Source: SZAS-79 sp964599095
GTDB taxonomy: Bacteria; Pseudomonadota; Gammaproteobacteria; Burkholderiales; SG8-39
Direction of reading: 5' to 3'
Assembly (NCBI GenBank): GCA_964599095.1
Contig: CAZREB010000005.1
Span: forward strand, 124,001 to 188,000
DNA length: 64,000 nucleotides
In this document: piece after piece, positions 43,799 through 50,830 of the stretch
Layout of the letters: each line of letters begins with the position of its first letter
How positions within the stretch are numbered: the first letter of the stretch is position 1
Position numbers and translations under genes: made by a program
The notes under the pieces: model-generated
What the model saw: the letters and a program-made list of their open reading frames with translations, nothing else
Told to the model about the DNA's origin: nothing
Database searches by the model: none

Positions 43799-45790
43799 AT
43801 GAGCGACTGCCGGGGCGTGCGGACGGCGGCGCGCCTCTTGGCATTGACTGTCGCGGCCTGCGCGTCATTCTTGCTGGGCGGTTGCGGCCGGCAGGAAACC
43901 GCGCAACAGGCTCCGGGCGTCGAAGCAGCCACCGCAAAGTCCAATCGCGAGTTCGGCCAAAGGCTGAACCTCGCCGACCCGCAGGGCTTCGAGGACGCCG
44001 CGCGCGGCCTGATCGCACGCCCGGCCGGGAAGGTCCAGGCCGCCGACGGCCGCGTGCTGTGGGATTTCGGGCAGTTCGCCTTCCTCAAGGGCGACGCGCC
44101 GGCTTCGGTCAATCCGAGCCTGTGGCGGCAGGCGCTGCTGAACAACAACACCGGCCTCTACAAGGTCACCGAAGGCGTCTACCAGCTGCGCGGGTTCGAC
44201 CTCGCGAACATGACGCTGATCGAAGGCGCCACCGGCTGGATCGTCGTCGACCCGCTGACCTCGCGCGAGACGGCAGCCGCGGCGATCGCGTTCGCCCGCA
44301 AGCACCTGGGCGAACGCAAGGTCTCGGCTGTCGTCTTCACGCACAGCCATGTCGACCATTTCGGCGGCGCGCTCGGCGTGGTCTCCGGCGAGGAGGCTGC
44401 GGCGCGCGCGCTGCCCGTCGTGGCGCCAGAAGGGTTTCTCGAAGAGGCTACCAGCGAGAACGTGCTGGTCGGCCCGTCCATGGGCCGGCGTGCCGCCTGG
44501 ATGTACGGCTTTCCGCTTGCTGCAGGCGTCGACGGGCTGGTCGACCTCGGCCTGGGCAAGAATGTCGCGGTAGGCACGGTCGGCATCCTGCCCCCGACCC
44601 GCACGATCACCAAGGCGCCGGAGGAACTGACGCTCGACGGCGTGCGCTTCGTGTTCTACAACGCGCCGCACTCCGAGGCGCCGGCCGAGATGGCGTTCTA
44701 CCTGCCGGACCGGAAGGCCCTCTGCGCCGCCGAAGTGCTGACCCAGACCCAGCACAACCTGTACACGCTGCGCGGCGCCAAGGTGCGCGACGCCCTGCGC
44801 TGGTCGAACTACATCGACGATTTCCTGGATCGCTTCGGGTCCGCCGAAACGGTCTTCGCCTCGCACAACTGGCCGCTCTGGGGCAACGCGCGGATCGTCG
44901 ACTTCATGAAGAAGCATCGCGACGCCTACCGCTACATCCACGACCAGACGGTGCGCCTGGTCAACAGCGGCCTGAAGCCCGACCAGATCGCCGACCAGTT
45001 GCGCATGCCCAGATCGCTCGAAGAGACGCTGTCGGTGCACGGGTACTACGGCACGCTGAGGCACAATGCCCGCGCGGTGTACCAGAACTATGTGGGCTGG
45101 TTCGACGGCAACCCGGCCAACCTCGACACGATCCCGCGCCCGGAGGCCTCGAAGCGTTATGTCGATCTGATGGGCGGGATCGACAAGCTGGTGGCCGCCG
45201 CGCAGGAGGCCTACGGCCGCGCCGAATACCGCTGGGCGGCCGAACTGCTGAACCACGGCGTGTATGCGCAGCCCGGCCACAAGGGCGCCAGGGACCTGCT
45301 TGCAAAAACCTACGAGCAGCTGGGCTTCGTTGCCGAGTCCGCGGCCTGGCGCAACACCTACCTGACCGGCGCCTACGAACTCAGGAACGGCCCGCCGAAG
45401 AAGGGCATCGACCGCGCCCAGCTCTTCGACATGCTGATGTTCACGCCGCTGGAGCGATTCCTCGACGCGATGGCCGCCAGCCTCGACGGCACCAGGGCCG
45501 AAGGCAAGGACTTCAAGGTGAACCTCGTCTTCACCGACCTGAAGGAATCGCACGTGCTGTGGATCGAGAACTCGGTGCTGCACCATCGCAAGGCGGCGCC
45601 CGCGGCGGATGCGAACGCGACGCTCACACTGACCAAGGCCATGTACCTCAGGATGATCATCGGCACCGCCAAGGTCGCCGACGTCCTGATGGGCGACGAG
45701 CTGAAGACGAGCGGGAGCCGGATCGACCTCGTGCGCTTCTTCGCGCTGTTCGACAAACCGCAGGGGATCTTCCCGATCGTCACGCCCTGA
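43799..45790 (+). CDS. Alkyl sulfatase, MBL-fold, lipoprotein (SdsA1/BDS1-like)
   Basis: A 663-residue alkylsulfatase. A lipoprotein signal (ALTVAACASFLLGGCGRQET) leads to the zinc domain with VVFTHSHVDHFGGALG near residue 185, the catalytic metallo-beta-lactamase signature. Next comes the dimerisation domain (NWPLWGNARIVDFMKKHRDA, HDQTVRLVNSGLKPDQIADQ) and the C-terminal SCP2-like domain (TLTKAMYLRMIIGTAKVADV). Size and domain order are normal. It hydrolyses alkyl sulfate detergents to alcohols and sulfate, in this case apparently anchored in the periplasm. It follows a Bug gene by 11 nt. Confidence 0.93.
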   Translation: MSDCRGVRTAARLLALTVAACASFLLGGCGRQETAQQAPGVEAATAKSNREFGQRLNLADPQGFEDAARGLIARPAGKVQAADGRVLWDFGQFAFLKGDAPASVNPSLWRQALLNNNTGLYKVTEGVYQLRGFDLANMTLIEGATGWIVVDPLTSRETAAAAIAFARKHLGERKVSAVVFTHSHVDHFGGALGVVSGEEAAARALPVVAPEGFLEEATSENVLVGPSMGRRAAWMYGFPLAAGVDGLVDLGLGKNVAVGTVGILPPTRTITKAPEELTLDGVRFVFYNAPHSEAPAEMAFYLPDRKALCAAEVLTQTQHNLYTLRGAKVRDALRWSNYIDDFLDRFGSAETVFASHNWPLWGNARIVDFMKKHRDAYRYIHDQTVRLVNSGLKPDQIADQLRMPRSLEETLSVHGYYGTLRHNARAVYQNYVGWFDGNPANLDTIPRPEASKRYVDLMGGIDKLVAAAQEAYGRAEYRWAAELLNHGVYAQPGHKGARDLLAKTYEQLGFVAESAAWRNTYLTGAYELRNGPPKKGIDRAQLFDMLMFTPLERFLDAMAASLDGTRAEGKDFKVNLVFTDLKESHVLWIENSVLHHRKAAPAADANATLTLTKAMYLRMIIGTAKVADVLMGDELKTSGSRIDLVRFFALFDKPQGIFPIVTP

Positions 45791-45805
45791 AACGGAGGCA
45801 AGCCT

Positions 45806-45868
45806 ATGGCAGCATTTCACCCTGGGAACGGCCAGCCACGCGGGGGTTGCGTGAAAAATGGCAGCATT
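45806..45868 (+). repeat. 63-nt interspersed repeat, copy 2
   Basis: This element begins ATGGCAGCATTTCACCC and ends GAAAAATGGCAGCATT-like, exactly 63 nt, with the same ends as the copy at 21277-21339 (which is on the other strand). Sixteen of the first 17 bases and the last 14 match; the middles differ. It lies between the alkylsulfatase stop and the lipoprotein-like methyltransferase, and it covers a possible but probably false start codon of the latter. Confidence 0.6.
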
Positions 45869-46681
45869 TGGATGGCCGGCGCGCTGCTGCTCGCGGCCTG
45901 CGCGGGCGGGCCCGCGCCGATCTCCGAGGCGCGGATCGCCGAGATCCTCGCCAGCCCCGACCGGCGCGAGGCCGACCGCACCAACGACCTGCGGCGCAAG
46001 CCCGCCCAGCTGCTGGCTTTCATCGGCGTACGGCCCGGCATGGTGGCGCTCGACCTGAGCGCCGGCGGCGGCTACACGACCGAGCTGCTCGCGCGCGCGG
46101 TCGGGCCCGCGGGGCGTGTCTACGGGCAAAGCCGGCCGCGCGACCCGAACAGCGCACCTCCGAAACCCGCGGCGCCGGAAGGCGGTGCGGCCACTGCGCC
46201 TGCCGGCGGCGCTGCGCCCCGGCCGGCCGGCCCGCCGAATTCGCCGCTGGCGCTGGCCGAGCGGGCGAAGAACCCGGCGGCCGCGAACATCGTGCCGGTC
46301 GTGCGCCGGTTCGAAGACCCGGTGCCGCCCGAGGTCGCGCCCGGCACGCTCGACCTCGCCACGCTGATGTTCAACTACCACGACCTCGTGTGGCTGAACA
46401 TCGACCGCGCGCAGATGAACCGTGCAGTATTCGCCGCGCTCAGGCCCGGCGGGATGTACGTCATCGCCGACCATTCGGGCCGGCCCGGCACCGGGGATTC
46501 GGAAGCCGGCACGCTGCACCGGATCGAGGAGGCCTTCCTGCGCAGGGAAGTCGAAGCCGCCGGGTTCCGGTTCGTGGCCGAAGGCGGGTTCCTGCGCAAC
46601 CCGAACGACCCGCGCGACCGCAACACGCCGGTGCCGGCCCAGCCCAAGGACGAGTTCGTCCTCAAGTTCGTGAAGCCGTAA
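45851..46681 (+). CDS. SAM-dependent methyltransferase-like lipoprotein
   Basis: A roughly 276-residue protein. From the GTG at 45851 it begins VKNGSIWMAGALLLAACAGG, a lipoprotein signal with lipobox LLAAC; an ATG at 45872 also leaves a complete signal. An earlier in-frame ATG at 45806 lies inside the 63-nt repeat and would bury the signal, so I reject it. The body has methyltransferase motif I as VALDLSAGGGYTTELLARAV near residue 65 and YHDLVWL plus FAALRPGGMYVIADHSGRPG later, with a low-complexity Pro/Ala insertion (PPKPAAPEGGAATAPAGGAA). Exported methyltransferase-like proteins of this kind are known in bacteria; their substrates are not. Confidence 0.72.
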   Translation: MKNGSIWMAGALLLAACAGGPAPISEARIAEILASPDRREADRTNDLRRKPAQLLAFIGVRPGMVALDLSAGGGYTTELLARAVGPAGRVYGQSRPRDPNSAPPKPAAPEGGAATAPAGGAAPRPAGPPNSPLALAERAKNPAAANIVPVVRRFEDPVPPEVAPGTLDLATLMFNYHDLVWLNIDRAQMNRAVFAALRPGGMYVIADHSGRPGTGDSEAGTLHRIEEAFLRREVEAAGFRFVAEGGFLRNPNDPRDRNTPVPAQPKDEFVLKFVKP

Positions 46682-46688
46682 GCGCACA

Positions 46689-47288
46689 ATGAAAAAGCGC
46701 GTCCTCAACGTCGGCGGCAACAGCAAGCAGATCCTGCTGCCGCACCAGTACGACGGTTACGAGCACGTGCTCCTCGACATCGACCCGGCGCAAAGGCCCG
46801 ACGTCGTCTGCGATGCGCGTGAAATGGCGCAGCGGCTGCCGCCTGCGACCTACGACGCGGTGTACTGCTCGCACAACCTCGAGCACTACTACGCGCACGA
46901 CGTCCCCCGCGTGCTGGCCGGATTCCTGCACGTGCTGAAGGAGCCCGGCTTCGCGCAGGTCATCGTCCCGGACATCGGCGACGTGATGCGCGCCTGCGTC
47001 GCGCGCGGCATGGCGCTCGAGGACGTGCTCTACGATTCGTCGGCCGGGCCGATCACGGTGCACGACGTGATCTACGGGTTCGGCCGCGAGATCGAGCGCA
47101 GCGGCAACGACTTCTTCGCGCACAAGACCGGCTTCACGCCGGCCTCGCTCAAGGCGGCGCTGCTCGCGGCCGGATTCTCGAAGGTCTACATCGAGACCTG
47201 GGAATACTCGGCCTACGCGATGGCTTTCAAGGGCGCGCCGGAGCCGGCGACGATCCGGGCATTCGAATTGGGCGAAGTCGCGGCCTGA
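46689..47288 (+). CDS. SAM-dependent methyltransferase family protein
   Basis: A 199-residue cytoplasmic protein of the methyltransferase_11/ubiE-like group. It begins MKKRVLNVGGNSKQILLPHQ; DVVCDAREMAQRLPPATYDA and VYCSHNLEHYYAHDVPRVLA carry the motif II/III region, and LHVLKEPGFAQVIVPDIGDV follows. Motif I (VGG) is short, which is common in this branch, so SAM binding is likely but not certain. It lies 7 nt after the lipoprotein methyltransferase gene, so the two may be translated together. It is convergent with the SelW-like gene 24 nt away. The substrate is unknown. Confidence 0.8.
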   Translation: MKKRVLNVGGNSKQILLPHQYDGYEHVLLDIDPAQRPDVVCDAREMAQRLPPATYDAVYCSHNLEHYYAHDVPRVLAGFLHVLKEPGFAQVIVPDIGDVMRACVARGMALEDVLYDSSAGPITVHDVIYGFGREIERSGNDFFAHKTGFTPASLKAALLAAGFSKVYIETWEYSAYAMAFKGAPEPATIRAFELGEVAA

Positions 47289-47312
47289 GGCCCGGCCGGA
47301 TCCGATCGTTGC

Positions 47313-47531
47313 TCAGCCGAAACTGATCTTCTCCAGGTCCGCCTCCGACGGGAAGCGGCCGGTTTCATAACGGGAGTAGACGAGCCTGCCGTCGACCGTG
47401 ACGTCGAACTGGCCGGACTTGCCGGTCCGCGTCTCGACCGGGCCGTGCCCACGTCCTTCGATCCAGGCCTTCACACGGAGGGCCTCGGGTTTGTAGCCTC
47501 AACCTGCGCAGTAGTCGATGACGACAGCCAT
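47313..47531 (-). CDS. SelW-like (Rdx family) selenoprotein, CxxU active site
   Basis: A 72-residue reading frame that ordinary gene calling breaks because codon 11 is TGA (47499-47501). Read through, it begins MAVVIDYCAGUGYKPEALRV and continues with VETRTGKSGQFDVTVDGRLV and YSRYETGRFPSEADLEKI, the complete SelT/W/H (Rdx) fold with the hallmark C-x-x-U. Here U stands for the TGA codon taken as selenocysteine. A ribosome site (GGAG, 8 nt before ATG) and a SECIS-like hairpin after the TGA support expression. Rdx proteins are small thioredoxin-like redox proteins, probably cytoplasmic. It is downstream of the redoxin selenoprotein on the same strand (68 nt). Confidence 0.9.
47465..47485 (-). promoter_or_regulatory. 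SECIS-like hairpin of the SelW-like gene
   Basis: On the mRNA, nucleotides +14 to +34 after the UGA form a hairpin: five pairs (AGGCC/GGCCU), one C-A mismatch, two pairs (UC/GA), and an apical loop CGUGU that begins 22 nt after the UGA. This spacing lies in the 16-37 nt window reported for bacterial SECIS elements, and a G sits in the first two loop bases as required. It would bind SelB to recode UGA. Confidence 0.7.
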
Positions 47532-47599
47532 ATGTCTTGCTCCGCTGGTGTTTCGTCGGCGCAGGGCCGCGCCCGCGCGACGCGAATTCTAACGCCGGC

Positions 47600-48697
47600 T
47601 CAGGGCCGCCACGGCTCGCTGTAGTTCTCCGCGCCGATCTTGCGGACGTCGGTCAGCCAGTCGCCTTCGTACGGCCACGTGCCGGGCGCATCCGGTTTCG
47701 GCCCCTGCCAGAAACGCGCAAGCGGCCCGTCGCCGACCTTTTCCAGCGACCAGGCCTGCCGGCGGAACGTCCAGCTGTCGGGCACGAGGCGGTGCGCTTC
47801 GCGGAAGTGATGCACCGCCGCCTCGTGATGACCGTCGATCTCGAGTTGCGACGCGAGCTGGAAGTGCGCGTGGCCAAGCGCCTTGGCGTTGTCGCGCGGG
47901 CGCGAGCGCTCGACGACTTCCGCCGGCTTCAGCGCGAAGCGGCTCGATGCGCCTTTCTCCACCCAGTCGCGCAGCGCCGCGTGATAGCCCTCGGGATCCT
48001 TCCGGATCTTGGCCGCCTCGGCCATGATCTCCTTGAAGCGCTGCGGCAGTTCCGCGGGCAGGCTGCGCGCCATGCCCGAGGTCGCCTGCGGCGGCGCGGG
48101 CGCGGCTTCGGCCGGCCGCACGATCATGCCGTCCTCGTCGATCCAGACGCTGCTCGGGATGTTGATCACGCCGAACATCTCGGCGAGCACGTGATGCCGG
48201 TCGATCAGCGAAGGATGCTCAGGCTTGGCCGCTTCGATGAACGCGCGGCAACCGGCATCGCCCTGCGTGTCGAGTCCGACGGTGACGAGTTCAAAGCCCT
48301 TGGGGTGAAGTTCGTTCCTCAGTGCCTGCCACACGGGCAGGTCGCGGGAGCAGCCTCAATACGGCGCCCACGCATAGAGCAGGACCTTCTGCCCGCGCAG
48401 GCTCGAGAGGCGGAACTCCCTGCCGTCGACGTCCGGCAGGCGCAGGTCGGGCGCTTGCGCGCTCGCGAGCGCACGCGAGCCGATCGAGGCCGGCCCGATC
48501 GCCCAGAGCCCATGCTCCGGCGATCCGACGAGCGGCATGCCGATGACCTTTGCGACGGCTTCCACGTCGACCCGGTCGCCGGGCGGCTTGGCGAGCGGGA
48601 TGCACACGTCCCCCTGGCAAGCGCCCTCGGGCTTCAGTTGCCAGCCGGTGCCGGCTTCGAATTCGCTTTTGGGGACGGTCAGGGAACGAAGAATCAT
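47600..48697 (-). CDS. TlpA-like redoxin selenoprotein with UxC active site
   Basis: A 365-residue frame interrupted only by TGA at codon 114 (48356-48358). The thioredoxin-fold part reads APDLRLPDVDGREFRLSSLR, QKVLLYAWAPYUGCSRDLPV, FELVTVGLDTQGDAGCRAFI, and a cis-Pro segment FGVINIPSSVWIDEDG. The TGA falls where TlpA/ResA proteins have the attacking Cys of WCxxC, and a Cys follows at +2, giving U-G-C. A helical C-terminal part (residues about 260-330, NAKALGHAHFQLASQLEIDG) resembles TPR. It lies 15 nt downstream of a cytidylate-kinase-like gene in the same direction. No signal peptide is seen. UGC-type selenoprotein families have been reported from marine metagenomes, as I recall. Confidence 0.88.
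48325..48341 (-). promoter_or_regulatory. SECIS-like hairpin of the redoxin gene
   Basis: Nucleotides +15 to +31 after the UGA form a perfect 6-bp stem (CCUGCC/GGCAGG) closed by the apical loop CGUGU, which begins 21 nt after the UGA. Loop sequence and spacing match the hairpin of the SelW-like gene and nearly match that of the AhpD-like gene, as expected for a shared SelB target. Confidence 0.75.
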
Positions 48698-48712
48698 GTG
48701 GGGTCGTCCTTA

Positions 48713-49543
48713 TTAGTCTCCGCGCAACCGCGCCGGCACGTCGCGGGTGCGCATCAGGTTCTGCACTTCGGTGACGCCTTTCAGCCGGGAGGCGAGGTCG
48801 GTACAGGCGCGGACCTCGTCGGCGTTGTCGACCACGCCTTCGAGCTTGACCTTCCCATTCGATGCGGTGACACGCACCATGCAATGAGAGGTCGACGCAT
48901 GGGTGCGCAGCGTCGCGCGCACGTGATGGGCCACCGCCAGGTCGCGCAGCTTCGCGCGCGATTCGTCGGTCTCGGTGAATTGCGGGGACTTCACCATCCG
49001 GACGATTTCGTCTACGCACTGGTCGACGCCGACCCGGTCGGTGTTGAACCCGACGTCGTACTCGTTGATGTCCCGCACCTCGATGTGGAAGTGCCGGCGC
49101 ATCACGGCCTGCGCCGCCTCGTCGTTCTGGTCGACGATGCGCGCCGCCTCGGCTTCGTCGTCGATTTCGAGCCGCTCCATCATTCGGCGGATCCTGTTCC
49201 TGCGCGAGGACGAAACGCACACCCGCACCGCATGCGGCACTTCCTTGAAGAGCGACGTCGCGCCCCAGCCGCGCATGATGATGCCGGCGTTGTTCTCGGC
49301 GAGCGAGACGATCTCGTCGGCGGTCAGGATGCGCATCTTCACCTGGTCGGTGGTGAGCCGCTCGATCAGGCCCTGGCTGCCTTCGAGGAAGCTGACCACG
49401 TGGCTCTTGCGCATGCGCGCACGGTTCGCGAGGTGGTCGATCATCTCGTGGTGCTCGACCTTCAGGCCGAGCGCCGCGGCCACCCCTTTCGCGACGTCCT
49501 TGCCCAGCGACCCGATTTCCCGGTTCATGGCGATCAGCGGCAT
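48713..49543 (-). CDS. Cytidylate kinase-like protein with C-terminal BON domain
   Basis: A 276-residue protein with two parts. Residues 1-200 form a cytidylate_kin2-type P-loop kinase (MPLIAMNREIGSLGKDVAKG, HHEMIDHLANRARMRKSHVV, IIMRGWGATSLFKEVPHAVR, VSSSRRNRIRRMMERLEIDD). Residues about 205-270 form a BON domain (VRATLRTHASTSHCMVRVTA, SNGKVKLEGVVDNADEVRAC, SRLKGVTEVQNLMRT). BON domains normally bind phospholipid or sit in periplasmic proteins such as OsmY, so the fusion is odd; no signal peptide is present. A GGGAGG site lies 7 nt before the ATG. It leads the transcript that includes the two minus-strand selenoprotein genes. Confidence 0.82.
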   Translation of the reverse strand: MPLIAMNREIGSLGKDVAKGVAAALGLKVEHHEMIDHLANRARMRKSHVVSFLEGSQGLIERLTTDQVKMRILTADEIVSLAENNAGIIMRGWGATSLFKEVPHAVRVCVSSSRRNRIRRMMERLEIDDEAEAARIVDQNDEAAQAVMRRHFHIEVRDINEYDVGFNTDRVGVDQCVDEIVRMVKSPQFTETDESRAKLRDLAVAHHVRATLRTHASTSHCMVRVTASNGKVKLEGVVDNADEVRACTDLASRLKGVTEVQNLMRTRDVPARLRGD

Positions 49544-49699
49544 TTTCGACCTCCCGTCGAAGCGTGGCGCTACTTAGCCTCAGGCCCGGGAGGACGTCAA
49601 GCGCCTTGGTGGGCTATGCGCCCGGCTCCTCACGCGGCTCTTTGCTCCCCGTCCGGTTTCATGTGTCATCGCCGGTTGCCCTGCACACCGACAGCAGCC

Positions 49700-50680
49700 T
49701 CAGTCGATCACCCGGTTCGCCCTCAGCAGGACCGAGGCTTGCAGCGCGATGCCGATCGACTTTGCGGTCCGGGCATTGACGACCATTTCGATCACCGTCG
49801 CCTGCTCCACCGGGAGGTCGGCCGGACGCGCGCCGCGCAGGATCCGGTTCACGTAGTAGGCCCCGCGCCGGAACATCGACGGGATGTCCGGCGCGTAGCT
49901 CAGCAAGCCACCCGCCTCGGTCATGAAACTCCACCCCGAGACGACCGGAATCCGCTTGCGCACCCCGAACTCGGCGATCGCGGTGCGGCCTTCGGCGACC
50001 GCGCCCTGGCCGAAGGCGACATACAGCGCCTCCGGCTTTTGCGCCTCGACTCGCCGCAACGCGGCTTCGATGCCGTGTTCCGACCGCAACGGCGCCGGCT
50101 CGGCAGACATGCCGAGCTTGCGTGCCACCGCCATCGCCGCCTGCGCCTCGATTGCCGCATTCCGGTTGCCCTCATCCCAGAGGACGGCGATACGCCGGAC
50201 GGCCGGCGCCACTTCCCGGATCAATTGCACCCGCTTGGCCGCAAGGTCGGCCGAAATGAACGAGACGCCGGTCACGTTTCCGCCCGGGCGGGCGAGCGTC
50301 TTCACCACGCCGACGCCGACCGGGTCGCCCAGCGCGAGGAACACGACGGGAATCGCGTTACTCGCGTTGCGGATCGCGACGGTCGCCTCGGCCCCGGACG
50401 TCACAATGAGATCGGGGTCTTGCGCGAGGAGATCCTTGCATGTCGCGTCGAGGAACTCGACGCTGCCTTCGGCCGAGCGGTAGACCAGATCGATGTTCCG
50501 GCCGGGGGCATAACCGTAGTCACGCAAGCCGTCGAGGAACGCCTGCCTCTCCTGCGAGGGGGGTTCACGCTGCGGCGAGAGGAGCAGGTACCCGATGCGG
50601 GGACGCCGCCCTTGCGCAAACGCGCGCGCATCGACCACGCATGTGCCCGCACAAAGGATGAGGAATTCACGCCGGTCCAT
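49700..50680 (-). CDS. ABC transporter substrate-binding protein (ABC_sub_bind/YtfQ-like PBP type I)
   Basis: A 326-residue exported protein. Signal peptide MDRREFLILCAGTCVVDARA with RR motif resembling a Tat signal, then RRPRIGYLLLSPQREPPSQE, LAQDPDLIVTSGAEATVAIR, SNAIPVVFLALGDPVGVGVV and ARPGGNVTGVSFISADLAAK. These are the blocks of the ABC_sub_bind family of solitary binding proteins. There are no permease genes beside it. It is divergent from the AhpD-like selenoprotein gene (150 nt between) and 156 nt upstream of the cytidylate-kinase-like gene. The ligand is unknown. Confidence 0.87.
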   Translation of the reverse strand: MDRREFLILCAGTCVVDARAFAQGRRPRIGYLLLSPQREPPSQERQAFLDGLRDYGYAPGRNIDLVYRSAEGSVEFLDATCKDLLAQDPDLIVTSGAEATVAIRNASNAIPVVFLALGDPVGVGVVKTLARPGGNVTGVSFISADLAAKRVQLIREVAPAVRRIAVLWDEGNRNAAIEAQAAMAVARKLGMSAEPAPLRSEHGIEAALRRVEAQKPEALYVAFGQGAVAEGRTAIAEFGVRKRIPVVSGWSFMTEAGGLLSYAPDIPSMFRRGAYYVNRILRGARPADLPVEQATVIEMVVNARTAKSIGIALQASVLLRANRVID

Positions 50681-50830
50681 TCGGTTCGCCGCTCGGTAAG
50701 GGTGGGCACTGCGCAGGGAATTCTAGCGCCCGCATGCGCCAGGGGTCGTCCCTGCCGCACCTGCTCGCGCAGGCTATCATTTGCATGCGTCCGGCCGGGC
50801 CGGGCCGAAAACCAATTCGGGACATTGCGC

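Noticed and set aside
45806..45850. Start of the lipoprotein methyltransferase at the ATG 45806
   Set aside because: That start lies in the 63-nt repeat and would place 15 unrelated residues before the signal peptide.
43477..46692. A thousand-codon plus-strand frame across the alkylsulfatase and methyltransferase genes
   Set aside because: It is out of frame with genes that show clear family motifs; the translation is Arg-rich with no domain.
47537..50830. Plus-strand frame running from 47537 into the AhpD-like gene
   Set aside because: The part before 50831 is antisense to the redoxin, kinase-like and binding-protein genes; only the segment from the ATG at 50831 shows family similarity.
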